Below are positions 52,845-63,539 of a DNA stretch of 64,000 nt, one piece after another (positions within the stretch are counted from its first letter, which is position 1; every line of letters begins with the position of its first letter). Source of the stretch: Candidula unifasciata (Eukaryota; Mollusca; Gastropoda; Stylommatophora; Geomitridae); assembly GCA_905116865.2 (NCBI GenBank), contig CAJHNH020000813.1, positions 671,001-735,000 on the forward strand, in the 5' to 3' direction. The position numbers and the translations under genes are program-made. The notes under the pieces are model-generated. The model ran no database searches and was not told the DNA's origin. It saw only the letters and a list, made by a program, of their open reading frames with translations.

Positions 52845-53245
52845 TCCAGCTGTGAACTCCGGCGGCAAGTTCTGGCTGTTCATCCACTTCTAGACCTTAG
52901 TCGTATTCCAGAACCTGAGTTTTGCTTGCACATCTGTTTTGCACATCTGTATTTTTTTTTCAAACGCATAACAGCTGGTTTCTCGTTGCTCAGACGGATG
53001 CTCTCAGATTTAGACAGAAACGCTCATAATTAGTCGACTTTTTCAACGTTCTTGTTAGGGAGGGGGGGGGGGGGTTGGCGTAACATTTGGCTTTAAAAAA
53101 AAAAGGCACAACTGCCACAAAATGCAGGCGTTTGTTCTGCAGCGTCCTGTAAAGGATACACAACTAGCTATGCTAGGGGTCGCTGGTCTCTCCCCTCCCC
53201 CCTCCCCCAAACAATGGAACCCCGGAAACATGACCGTCTCCAGCT
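52845..53245 (+). repeat. R1 copy 11, interrupted
   Basis: CAGCTGTGAACTCCGGCGGC through CGCTCATAATTAGTCGAC (52845-53040), a G-run near 53060, then a displaced 3' end with CCCAAACAATGGAACCCCGG near 53203-53225. Confidence 0.7.
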
Positions 53246-53432
53246 GATAGCCTTATTACAAATAGCCTTGCAGGAACCCACACGGGGATTTCATGAAATG
53301 AAATAACATTAGGCTCTGTAGTATTTCAACGCTGTCACTTTCAGAAAGTTTCGATAGAATTCGATATAAATAATATAGGATTAGTAAACACTGTGTGTGA
53401 AACTTTAGACCGTGCGGTTAGGTGGCTTGGAG

Positions 53433-53937
53433 CAGAGTTCCTCAACATGTTTACTTGTGGGGAACCATGCATATTCTGCAGCTGATATGCGAGTTCATAG
53501 AGGCAACCTACCTGAGGATAAGCTTGCGAAACCGATAGCAAAGAAGAGGAAGAAGAAGAACAAAAAAGAAGAAGAAGACGGAGAAGACAACCTTTTTTCA
53601 CTTCCGTCCCACAAAAAGAGGGGTTATTATAATGCAGCCAGGCTGACAGCTAGCCAAACGCAAAAACAAAAACAAATGAAGATAACAGTTTATTTGTAAA
53701 ACTCTATCTCTGCAAATGCGACATCTACTGCTATTTTTGAGTTAGAATATGTACCAAAATGCATTATTATAATCTGTTTTATACGACTAAATAAAAACAG
53801 TATTTGTACAGCTCTGATTCTCATTCTTTGAATGTTAATCCTACAGATCGCAATGCTGGAAGAAAACAATGACTTGATTTTGCCATCCCACCTGAACTTT
53901 TCCAAGTTGGCCGCGGTCCACTGGTTGAAGAACACTG
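53433..53937. mobile_element. hAT MITE with near-perfect 8-bp TSD
   Basis: Left end CAGAGTTCCTCAACATG, right end (reverse complement) CAGTGTTCTTCAACCAGTGG, flanked by GCTTGGAG (53425-53432) and GCTTAGAG (53938-53945). 505 bp with no transposase frame; an AAG-rich patch lies inside. Confidence 0.85.
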
Positions 53938-53945
53938 GCTTAGAG

Positions 53946-54500
53946 GTTAGTAAATGAGTTTAACAATTTCAGTATTCTTGAGGAACTAGTGTTATTTCCA
54001 CAGTGGTGAAGACCATGTCCTTTTGTCTACATAATTCTGAACCAAATTCGCGGTTTATAGCGGCATCTTCCGCAAATCTCGATAATGTTTACCCGGGTGG
54101 AACAGGCAGTTTTTGAATGTAATTGTTTCAGTTCGGATGATTCATTTATTTGACTAATTTTAATCAACTGTTACTGTAATATGCACCTAGCGAGATAAAG
54201 CGAAATCTGCCAGGCGATTAATTGTGCAACCAATTTTTTGCGACTTCTTTGTTAAAATCCCAGTAATCTGATGACGGTCTTCAATACTCCTTCTCTGGAG
54301 TAGAAAACAAAGATCATGGCTCATCATCCACCATTGTCATTTACATTACTGATAGTAGAATAGTTTCCCATTGCCACCTGGACGGTCGGCTTTCTTGATA
54401 CCACTGCCGAAACCAACCCACGGCGCATGGCCCGCAGCATTACGACTTCTAAAGTTGATAAAAAAGTTAGAAAAAAATAAAGGTCCCTTCTTCACGCCTT
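53946..54500. other. Unassigned stretch
   Basis: No frame recognised. 54174-54255 resembles 42064-42135 (TGCACC...GCGAAAT...TGCCAGGC). Confidence 0.4.
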
Positions 54501-54504
54501 AAGG

Positions 54505-54660
54505 CGTATAGGGCATATAAGGCTAGGCCAACATTGTATAGACCAATCAGCACAAGATGGGTGATATGAACAACATCACGCCTGCCGTCTTTACTTCCCG
54601 GGACTAAACCCTGTACCCCCTCAAGGCTGGGTCGACAAGGAAGTTAAGGTCATTTTTACT
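54505..54660 (-). repeat. tRNA-derived SINE body (reverse)
   Basis: Reverse complement carries CCCGGGAAGTAAAGACGGC and the ATATCACCCATCTTG block of the SINE family at 23441. Confidence 0.65.
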
Positions 54661-55685
54661 GAAGTCGATAGTGCGTGTATTATTTGTTGGTGGATTGGTG
54701 GAATATTTTAAATGAATGTATAGAAAGCTCAACCGTAGGTAGGTAGGTAAGTTGTACACCACCAGAACATCACAAAAGTGATAAACACCCGGTGACGCAA
54801 AGTGCCAACATGCGGTTGAGGATCACATGTGGAGAGGTTCCGGAAACCCCTTTCAACCCTTAGGCTATATTTATGGCCGGGCTATATTCAAGGCCCCCGG
54901 CACAAGCCAGGGTGGGGCTTCATATAACGCAAAATTGTATCTCACAAGGGGATTACGACACAACCCTTAGATCCAGTGTAATCAAGGCGAGTCGTCATCA
55001 ACAGATTTAGAGGTTTGGGTGCTAAGTGGCTTAGGTCTAGTTTAATTGTGCAATAATAACAATAACTTGTTATTTTTAGGTTATTTTCAATAGCAATTAA
55101 ATATAATAATTTATTATTATATAAGACGTATAAATAAAGACTTTAAAAGAAAAAGCGTATGCCTAGTTAGAACAACTTAACCCACTTGCAAATCTTCTAC
55201 TAGGTAGGAGCTCAGCCTATCCCTGCCCCTAAAAATATTTCCTAAGATGCAAGAGCTCCAAGGTTTTGGCGCCATAATAACGGCGCCAATTATAATGAAA
55301 ATATGACACCGGAATATGACAGATAATGGAAAAGAAGCCATACGAAATCCAGTGTGGATCATGACGCAAGCCAGATGATTGGACAATGAAGCGACAGGTT
55401 TCGACACAATGGAAGAGAAGCCAGCTCAGTTTGTGGCCTCCGAGTGTTGAGTAGCCTCATCAGTGAGCGCACTGACACGCCGAGCGAGAAACATGACTCA
55501 CAGATTTGAACAAGTGCAGCGTCAAGTTTCTCACAAGATAACCCTTGCCGAGAATCAGACCCTTTCACACTCCCAGAAAATTTCCTGTTTTGAGAGGAGA
55601 TTTGAGTCAGATCGGACCATCCCTGTTTCAATTGTGATGTGTGAATATTTTTTTTTAACGACCCACCCACGCTGGACTACAGGTT
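54661..55685. other. Unassigned stretch
   Basis: 54757-54930 is the second copy of the dispersed repeat at 51240-51395. The rest, including small frames at 55177-55670, shows no motif. Confidence 0.4.
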
Positions 55686-55689
55686 ACTT

Positions 55690-55835
55690 GGTAAACAGTT
55701 TTGCTAGACACTCGCCTGCGGATTCGAAGGTCGTGGGTTCAGGTCTGACAAAGCCTGAATTTAAAAAAAAAAAATGACAGGTCGACCCAGCATTAAATAC
55801 GTACCAGGTAAAATCCTAGACACATGAAGAAAAAC
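55690..55835 (+). repeat. tRNA-derived SINE
   Basis: GCTAGACACTCGCCTGCGGA, B box GTGGGTTCAGGTCTGAC (near 55733), an A-run, then GACAGGTCGACCCAGCATTAAA and an ACCAGGTAAAATC end. Confidence 0.65.
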
Positions 55836-56459
55836 AAACATAAAAAAAAAAAAAAAAAATCGAAATTGCAAGAACAGAGGAACCAATCACGATAATGCAT
55901 AGAAAACCAACAACTCTAGTTAGCAAGTATCTAAAACGGAGGTATAGAATGTTAAGCTTCGAAGTTATTTTTGCTTCCGACAGCTCTTTGCCAGTTCAGT
56001 TTTCACATATAGACGGAAGTCTACGGTTTCGCTGTCTGAGCTACTGAATTTAGTGCTTGGTGCAGCCCTGTGAGCTGTGTCTCCCCCCTCACCACGTGGA
56101 ATACCTTTCATTTTTGCAATGGCTGTGTCGTGGAATTCAATATGGCCGGTAGCCGGTTTACTTTTGGGTTGGTGGAATACTTTCTGTAATAATTCTTCGT
56201 GTGTATGGCCAACTTATCGTGCCACTTCCATTAATGATAAACTGCGTTTCTAGTGTTGACTGTTGTCTTTGGCGCCTCTGGCGCCTCTAACAACTGAAAT
56301 TGTTGAAGGAATAATGGTTTGTTCACTGTTTTTCAAATGGGACAGTGAGGGACACTTCCTTTAATTTTCACTGGCACAGGAAAGGAGCAAGTATGGGGAA
56401 ACCCGATTACAGTGAAGCTGAAACCTCGACTAAGACTAAGCTGAAAAAGAATAGAAGGA

Positions 56460-56990
56460 GCCCACGGGCTGCCAGCTGAAAAACCCTGCCATAGCTTCTT
56501 CATGCTTCTGTTCCTCTGTATTGTTCAAGAAAGACTTTTTCCAACTATTTTTACAGTCGCCGTTGGTGTTAATTATTGAGCCCAAATATTCAAAATCTGT
56601 GACATTTTCAATCTCTCCGTTGTCGATTTTAATACGCGGCTGATGTGGAAATTATTTTTATGTTTTGTTTTTATATTCAGAAGTATATTCTCTTTTGCAC
56701 TGTGCATTTTTGACGGTCAAATTGTACACTGTTGTTAGAAAGGGAAACTGGGTGGTCTTATAAATCTTAGTTCTGGAACAGGGTCTGCCTGCAGTTTTTA
56801 GTAGGTCGAATCTGTCACAGGCCTCTTCAATAATTGCATATCTCAGTGCATTTCTTTCAACATTTGCAGCATATTTATTAAAAATGGATGGTGGAGAGAA
56901 TTCAGCCCTGTTCTATGCTACACCTCAAACCAGTCCGATGTTTCATCACTACTGCTTGTTATTTAGGTAAAGAGATTCAGTTAGTAGATC
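56460..56990 (-). pseudogene. Decayed RTE-like reverse transcriptase fragment
   Basis: Minus strand frame pieces: RYAIIEEACDRFDLLKTAGR near 56850, then ENVTDFEYLGSIINTNGDCK near 56590, the RT thumb 'F.YLGS.I..NG' motif. Multiple stops. No catalytic motif preserved. Confidence 0.6.
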
Positions 56991-56998
56991 AGGGCTAT

Positions 56999-57060
56999 TC
57001 AACTAAGTTTACTAGCGGGCCAAAATGTTGAAAATCGGGATCGTCGTTGGCCAGTGGCCC
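56999..57060 (+). mobile_element. hAT-like terminal inverted repeat, one end only
   Basis: CAGGGCTATTCAACTAAG followed by a GCGGGCC motif matches the left end of ZBED/GTF2IRD2-like hAT elements. A matching right end was not found, so the element is broken; the Helitron begins 154 bp away. Confidence 0.5.
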
Positions 57061-57486
57061 GAGCCAAGTGTGGGAAGATTATTAACACTACAATCGAGAA
57101 AACTGTAGAAGTGTAAATTTAATACACTCTAAGACTGTTGAGCCTAGGCGCCCTAGGGCCTAGCCTACGGTAATATACATAAAACTATTATACATGTAAA
57201 CTATTATAATGTACTAGCTGTACCCGGCCACGCGTTGCTGTGGCATAGTTTGGCTGAATTGAAAAGAAAGAAAATAGAAATCTTGCTTCGTACATCGAAG
57301 TAGTCGGCAAAATTACCCAAGTGAAAAGCAATGAAAACAGGAAAAATACACAATAATTACGAAATGATTGCTATGGTAAACTGTACCAAGCGCGTTGCTA
57401 CGCCTCTAATAGAAATTCAATTGAAAGGAAAGTTGATATAACAGTATGTAGTATTTATATTGGATCATTGTGCTGTTTACAAATCC

Positions 57487-58467
57487 TTAGGAAAAAAACA
57501 GGCAATTTAAAATGTAACTATTCTTAGTTTTTCCGTCTGGTGCGTACACGAATAAATCAGTAGGTTTTCCGACGCTTGAACAGGCCACATATGGCTGTCC
57601 ATGTGAAAAGCATGGATGGTCCAAATGTAGTATACACAATTGTTCTGATTGTCCCTGTGATTTGTTGATGGTCATTGCTAAGGTGAGTCACACCAGAAAC
57701 TGCAAGCATCTGAAGTTGAATGGCATGTCTGTTGGAATTGCGTTGCAATAGTATATCCTAGCCCTTAAATGTTTATGTAAAATTGTACTTACGATGATAT
57801 TGGGCACCATCTTTTTCACTGAAAGCCTGGTACCACTGCAAAGATGTGGCGGATTGATGTTTCTGAGAAAAATAACAGGCACGCCAACTTTCAAGGTTAA
57901 AACATGGGGTGGCATGCCTGGCAAATCAAGCGAATTAAAGAACTCAGTTGGATAATTGACAATCTCGTCTTGAATCATTACAGTATCGATAGACTTATAC
58001 ATTGTCACTCCGCCTGGTAATTTGTCTTAGATGTTCGGATTCATGGCATACACATCCTTGTTTTTAGCTGCTAAGATAGCATCTTCACTGAGCCACTGAT
58101 GATTTATGTAATTCTGTGTGATATTAGTGAAAACTTCGTCCCATATAATGAGTTGACATACTTTGAGTACTTTACCCATTGCAGAATCATTGTTGATATT
58201 GCATGTTGGTGTCTCAGTGATATACATATTGAAAGGCAACTTCAGTGCTGAATGCTCTGTTCGGCCACCATCCAAAAGAGTTGCGGTAAATCCAGAAGAT
58301 GCAATTGCCAGTGCAATAGTATTTTGTGACCGTATGGATGCCAAAATAAGCGAAATGAGAAATGTCTTGCCTGTGCCTCCGGGTGCGTCTATGAAATACA
58401 ATCCTCTGTGGTGTCTTGTAACGGCATGCCTAATTGTGTCATATGCTATACGTTGTCCTGGAACCAA
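57487..58467 (-). pseudogene. Helitron PIF1-type helicase (C-terminal part of RepHel)
   Basis: Minus strand, two frames. 58467-58027: GLYFIDAPGGTGKTFLISLI (Walker A), LIIWDEVFTNI (Walker B region, the usual DE-A/M context altered) and MNPNI; a stop follows and 58008-57688 continues with YPTEFFNSLDLPGMPPHVL and VGVPVIFLRNINPPHLCSGT. After another shift 57748-57487 has LAMTINKSQGQS (motif V/VI region) and HGQPYVACSSVGKP. Order matches Pif1-family Helitron helicases, which unwind DNA during rolling-circle transposition. Frameshifts make it non-functional. Confidence 0.88.
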
Positions 58468-58679
58468 TTTTGGAAGATTTTTTTAAACAAATGTACCTAA
58501 TTCGGTGACATCAAAGTGTGTCTCTCGTTGCAACTCATGATCGAAAAGGTTGTTTGCAGATCGTTCTAATGGAGCCAGTCCCAGAGCTGAACCAGTGCTT
58601 TATTAGTTATTGCCAAACATATGTCCTCAATGCAAACCAATGCCTCATTATATACATTTGGTGTGAATTAAATGTCCTG

Positions 58680-58891
58680 ATCTTGCTCCGTTTCACGCCA
58701 GCGATGTAGGATGTCTTCACTCAAGTGTCCCAATGTGCATCATTTTCAAGAAGATTTAATTCTTGGCAAGCTTCACAGTAAGTAGCACATACTTTACCAT
58801 AAACTGTTTTCAAGTTCTGAAAGGATGTCGGTCCCCGTTTGTTGATTAAAAATAATTGCAAGTAAAAGCAATCTGCATTTTTGGGATGAAC
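58680..58891 (-). pseudogene. Helitron RepHel middle fragment, proximal to LINE insertion
   Basis: Minus strand frame: NADCFYLQLFLINKRGPTSF (after the TVHP break), then QNLKTVYGKVCATYCEACQE and LNLLENDAHW. This is the segment between the Rep-like and helicase parts of animal Helitrons. A stop follows at about the DAHWD position. Confidence 0.78.
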
Positions 58892-58901
58892 AGTGTACAG
58901 A

Positions 58902-59532
58902 TGGGATGGGGTCCATCTGGTCAGATTTTCCCTTAAACTGCGACTGGCCTAGCAAGCCGGCAGTGGATTTTTTATTGCTACGAAAATTAGAAAGAGAATA
59001 CAGAAAGCAAATGCTGTCACATACCAACTATCACCTCTGCTTAAACATCCAGATATAACCATGAAGACCAAAAGACAATTAATAAACACCATCTTCATTC
59101 CAACACTTTGCTACCAGTGCCAAACATGGACAATCAACAAGACCCATGAAAGAAAAATAGAAGCCTGTGAAATGAAATGTCTAAGAAAAGCAGCGAACAA
59201 GACCAGACTAGACAGGATAAAAAATATAGACATTAGAAACACTGTCAAAACTACGCCATGTTTAGACTACATAGAACATCAAAGAATTAAATGGTTTGGA
59301 CATCTAACCAGGATGAAAAATGATCAAATAACATCACAAATTTTCAACCAAAGAAGCTCAGGATATAAGGCAAGAGGAAGACCAAGGAAACTGTGGATTG
59401 ACGGGGTCTCCGAAACCTGCCAAAAGCATGGCCTCAGAACATCAGATGCTGCCCGCCTTGCTTATGACAGGAACTTGCATCTCCCCACAACGCTTAGCGG
59501 CATACGTGGAAGGAAAAAGTAAAAGTAAAGTA
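58902..59532 (+). mobile_element. 5'-truncated RTE-like LINE inserted in the Helitron, 10-bp TSD
   Basis: Plus-strand insertion, flanked by AGTGTACAGA at 58892-58901 and 59533-59542. About 630 bp, ends in the AAGTAAAAGTAAAG tail. It carries the 153-codon C-terminal RT frame listed below. Confidence 0.93.
59061..59522 (+). pseudogene. RTE-like LINE RT C-terminal frame (153 codons)
   Basis: [19 protein letters not shown] near 59091, MKCLRKAANK, IEHQRIKWFGHLTRM near 59271 and ARGRPRKLWIDGV near 59368. Same family as 33642-34718. The frame is open throughout and the upstream RT palm is missing because of 5' truncation. Confidence 0.85.
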
Positions 59533-59949
59533 AGTGTACAGACGGCCTAAAATATCAGTAGAATATAAAGTAGGATGTCCGCCAACCGCTTGACCTTGCT
59601 TGCAACGTTGAAACCTTTTAGCTGATGCATTCCACGTGTAGTATGTTGGCAGGTCAGAATAAAGTAGTGTCTTTGCAAACATATCATCTCTACACAATGA
59701 GAAAAATCAGTTAATCAACGTGGTTGGCGGTGGTAACAATGCTCGTGCATGTGCATTTTCTGTAGTGAAGTACACGCGCTGTCCATTGTCAAGGTGCACT
59801 GCCAAATGAACAACTGCTGGATGTCGTTCATAAATTGGAAATGACAAAATGTGCCATACCGCTTTATTGCTACTAGTGTAGTGCCCCAGCTGATATTGCT
59901 TGATTTCATCGATAGATGCAGCTGCATGTCCTAATCCAAAGACTGCCAT
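59494..59949 (-). pseudogene. Helitron RepHel fragment, distal to LINE insertion
   Basis: Minus strand: DMAVFGLGHAAASIDEIKQY near 59946, SNKAVWHILSFPIYERHPAV and VHLDNGQRVYFTTENAHARA (59949-59707); then DMFAKTLLYSDLPTYYTWNA and DILGRLYT (59697-59540), which the LINE insertion cuts after LYT. These are signature segments of animal Helitron proteins. Frameshift near 59700. Confidence 0.85.
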
Positions 59950-60025
59950 ATCGCCTCCTTTGTTGACATATTTGCAAATGTACTTATGTTTGCCAAGAAA
60001 TGTGTCGACTGGCCTTTGTCACCTG

Positions 60026-60570
60026 CTACCAATGATGATAATGGTTCGGTTGGTGAATGTAATACTGGCAATATAACTTTCCACCAGCGCAGCACATACC
60101 CGGCATGTCATTCTTAAATTTGAAGGCACTGCAGTATATGCACACTTTATCCATTTTGCCAATAAGCACCTGCGGATGAAGACTGTAATCATAATTGCTG
60201 TTGTAATGGCATTCCAACAAGATTAAATTCAACACGCAGAGTTCGCCTGGATAAAGTAGTGCGCAACCTCTTGCTTTCCGTTGCTCGACTGTTTCTGATA
60301 AACGGACTTGAGCAGTGCGTACTCTATTGGTTTCCAATCTTGCTTCTCGTTGTTCGTCTGACTGAGACGATCTGGCTTCAGCAGTGCGCACTCGAACGTT
60401 TTCTAGTCTTGCTTTCCGTTGCTGGTCTGATTGAGATGAACGGGCTTCAGCAGTGCGCACTCGAATGGTTTCCAGTCTTACCTCACGTTGCTCGTCTGTT
60501 TCTGAAGAAATTAATGCCCTTCTCTTGCGTGTTTTATGTGTAGATGGACCAATCGCTTGTCGTTTGGGAG
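60026..60570 (-). pseudogene. Helitron N-terminal region (repeat-rich, GKMDKVC motif)
   Basis: Minus strand. N-terminal arginine-rich tandem repeats (RVRTAEARSSQSDEQREARL type, three to four units, 60570-60290), then LHPQVLIGKMDKVCIYCSAF and CCAGGK near 60130-60060. In Helitrons this zinc-finger-like region precedes Rep. After CCAGGK the frame is lost and the sequence jumps within about 50 bases to the CKYVNKGGDMAVFG region, so roughly the whole Rep catalytic core has been deleted. Confidence 0.8.
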
Positions 60571-60779
60571 GTATAACTACAAATTTTGTGAGCGCTGATC
60601 ATCAGTGGCTTGTTCGTCCTCACGCACTGAATGAAATGTGACTTGAAGTATCGCTGAAATAAATGAAAATATGAGCATGAGATAACAATCTATTTTGACT
60701 CAAGAGGAAATGCATAGAAACTTGGCAGCGAATAGTAAGAAAAGACGGTATATAAGACAATATGAAAAAGCCAACAGAT

Positions 60780-61520
60780 AATGTGCACACATTTATCATT
60801 GTGAGATTTAAGGAGTGGTCCACACATGTATTTGAAGTTTAGAAAATGTACATTATGACTGATGGACCAATGTGTATACATTTATCATTGCTGGATTTAA
60901 GAAGTGGTCCTCATTTGTTTGAAGTTAACAAAAACATGTACATAATGCATAATGACTGATGTTTTATTTTTAGATTCTAACACTCACCTAAGACGGAATG
61001 TCATGTAAATATATATAATTCTTTTGAATAACAGAAGAAAACCAACCAAAACTGTTGTACTACTTGTACTAATGAGTATGAGAAAGATGATAATGATAAT
61101 GGTTAATGATAATGTGTATACATTTATCATTGCGGGATTTAAGAAGTGGTCCACACTTGTTATTTAAAGTAAACAAAAAACATGTACATACTGACTAATG
61201 TTACTTAAATAAATGCGCTCATCTGTTTAGATATTCTTAGATTCTAACACTGACCTGAGACAGAATGTCGTGTAAATTTATATAATTCTTTTGAATAACA
61301 ATAACAGAAGAAAGCCAACCAAAAAATGTTGTAGTTGTACTACTTGTAACTTGTACTACTTGTACTCATGGGTATGAAAAAGACGATAATAGTTAATGAT
61401 AATGTGTATACATTTATCATTGCGGGATTTAAGAAGTGGTCCACATTTGTTTGAAGTAAACAAAAAACATGTACATACTGACTAATGTTACTTAAATAAA
61501 TGCTCTTACCTATTTAGATA
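60780..61520 (-). repeat. Long tandem repeats in the Helitron 5' region
   Basis: Four diverged units start at 60780, 60869, 61111 and 61401 (AATGTGTATACATTTATCAT), with spacings 89, 242 and 290. Unit 3 is most complete and carries a CTTTTGAATAACA...ACTTGTACT stretch. Confidence 0.85.
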
Positions 61521-62085
61521 TTTCTAGATAACACAACTAAAAAAGTCGATAGCCGTTTTCCTTGTAATTTTGGGGGCGGATGTTGACGATAGAGCGGCAC
61601 TACTGGGCATGCACGGTAAATCGATCGCACGTAACGTGGCTATAATTAGAAATCACTAAAATTATAAATATTAGTTTCGAATATTATGACTTAAATTGTG
61701 GTCACCTATCTCTAACAGTGACAGGTTGAATTTCAAACCATGATGGTTCAACATCCAGTATCAAAACAAACATATCCTGAAAATTTCAGCTAAATCGGTT
61801 CAGTAGTTTCCGAGTCTATAGGGGGCAAACAACCACACAAACATTGATTTTTATATATATATAGAAAATGTACTACAATCTTTTGTAATGATTTAAAAAT
61901 ACTCACTTTTAATTGAAATACACGTATTTCCAACTTGTTGTTTGAATAATAAATGAACGTTTGCGTCGTCACTTCAGTTGCATTGTCACAATAAAAATAG
62001 TAATACAATTAATAATAACTGTCCGCAATTCGTTGCATGTGGCTTTGTGCAGAAAAACCGAAAGCTATAACGCGGCAAAATGTAA

Positions 62086-62625
62086 CTAATGGGAAAAATT
62101 GCATTTCCTTTTTTGAGCTAATTTTATCAAATTTGGTTGGTGAGCAATTCTCATGCAATCCTGCAGCCTATGATTGCTCAGTGAGCTCCGACTGTTTGTC
62201 TTGATGACGTTCATATGTGAAAAGCTTGATTCACAAGTGAAAGTTGAACCAAACATGGTGAGTATGAAAACTACAACCTTTCTAGCATTAGGGAACTGCT
62301 CCTGTTGAATCGTTTCGGACCAAAACTTGACGGTACCACTTTCTTGAAAACCTTTCATTCAGTGCGCAATGTAACGTTATTCATTCGAGATCCTTTTTAA
62401 AATTCCCCCTGCGGGTGATTTTTCTTCGAATGCTAAAAGGCTGTTATCCATGTTGATGAAGGTTCTCTGCAGTTAGAACTTGTGGATGTGCAAAGTTCCA
62501 GCGCACTGAATAAAAAATATTTACGGAAGTTATAACGTAGCAACGAAAATAATGTTATATCTGGGGGTCATCACAAAACGAGGAACTGTATTAAAAGGTT
62601 GCGGCATTAGGAAGGTTGAGAACTA
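62086..62625 (-). pseudogene. hAT transposase C-terminal relic with hAT end
   Basis: Minus strand frame 62358-62086: FPNARKVVVFILTMFGSTF, TCESSFSHMNVIKTNSRSSL and RLQDCMRIA, the hAT C-terminal dimerisation domain of ZBED5/GTF2IRD2-like transposases. Further 5' on the minus strand, 62625-62520 starts CAGTAGTTCTCAACCTTCC and matches the left end of the hAT MITEs at 40276 and 47011. The zinc finger and catalytic part are missing. Confidence 0.8.
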
Positions 62626-62789
62626 CTGCTCTATCTAATGCATCTAAAACCTACTCGTTCTTCTTCTAATTCATATTCTAGTGGACTTTTCTCAATCCTC
62701 ATTGAGATAATTTGCAGAAGCCTTTTGCTGGCATGGATGATCAGGGTTATGGTCCAATAGTTGGTACATGATTTAAGATTTGTGTTTCC

Positions 62790-63030
62790 TTTGGGAGAGC
62801 GTGTACAGTTCGGAGTCTGGTGAAATTGATGCAAAGATGGGGGAGGGGGGGGGGGTGACGAGAGGTTCTGGCAGATGCTCGAGGCTCAGAGGAAATTGAA
62901 TACGGACATTTAATCAAAATACTACTGGCGTCATTAGTATCGGAACTCTTCGCTGGCTACTGAAGATGGGGACGGAGCGCTTATGTATATGCCCTGACTG
63001 CTGTTATGTCGGTTCTTGAATCAAATCAAA
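62790..63030 (+). pseudogene. RNase-H LINE 3' end, copy 4
   Basis: GGGAGAGCGTGTACAGTTCG, then a G-run, TGACGAGAGGTTCTGGCAGA, GGTACTGAAGATGGGGACGG-like and GATGTCGGTTCTTGAATCAA (62790-63030 by homology with 38830-39110), ending in ATCAAATCAAATC. Confidence 0.7.
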
Positions 63031-63179
63031 TCATGTTCCCTTTGGGAGAGGAATGTATACTGTTCTGTTTCATATTAGTTATAATGGCAACCAGAAAATG
63101 GTTACGAAATAACCTGTGGTCCAGGGCTGTTGTGATACTGACTACATCAGAAGAAGAAGAAACTTGGCGACAGCAGGAG

Positions 63180-63482
63180 CGGCAATGGCAGCAGTAAAAA
63201 AAAAAGGAGGAGGAGGAAAAGAAAAAACAAAAGATGAAAGAGGAGGAGGAGGAAGTGGAGGAGGAGGAAGCGGAGGAGGAGGAGGACAAGAAGAAGAAGA
63301 AGAAAAAGAAGAAGAAAAGAAGAAGAAGAAGGAGAAGAAGAAGAAGAAGAAGAAGAAGAAGAAGAAGAAGAAGAAGAAGAAGAAGAAGAAGAAGAAGAAG
63401 AAGAAGAAGAAGAAGAAGAAGAAGAAGAAGAAGAAGAAGAAGAAGAAGAAAAAGAAGAAGAAGAAGAAGAAGAAGAAGAAGA
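63180..63482 (+). repeat. (GGA)n and (AAG)n microsatellite
   Basis: GGA-rich from 63205 to about 63290, then near-perfect AAG to about 63480 and a short CAA run. On the minus strand it continues from the 3' end of the reverse LINE copy at 63540. Reading frames across it are artefacts. Confidence 0.96.
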
Positions 63483-63539
63483 ACAACAACAACAACAATA
63501 AAAAATAACCAAAAATACGATAAATGTTAAATTGAGAAT

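Larger units (their letters stand above)
57214..61865 (-). mobile_element. Helitron, internally deleted and interrupted by a LINE
   Basis: 5' end (61865 on the minus strand) is TCTATATATATATAAAAATC followed by a conserved TTTCAGGATATG region. 3' end is GCAACGCGTGGCCGGGTACA then GCTAG ending at 57214, with T next, as for a Helitron 3' CTAG|T. A subterminal hairpin is possible in the GC-rich end. The base before the 5' TC is T, not A, so the usual A/T insertion context holds only on one side. Coding parts are listed separately. The Rep (HUH) catalytic region is missing. Confidence 0.85.

Noticed and set aside
55177..55670. Two overlapping minus-strand frames of 76 and 103 codons
   Set aside because: No motifs, no homologous copy in the window, likely chance frames.
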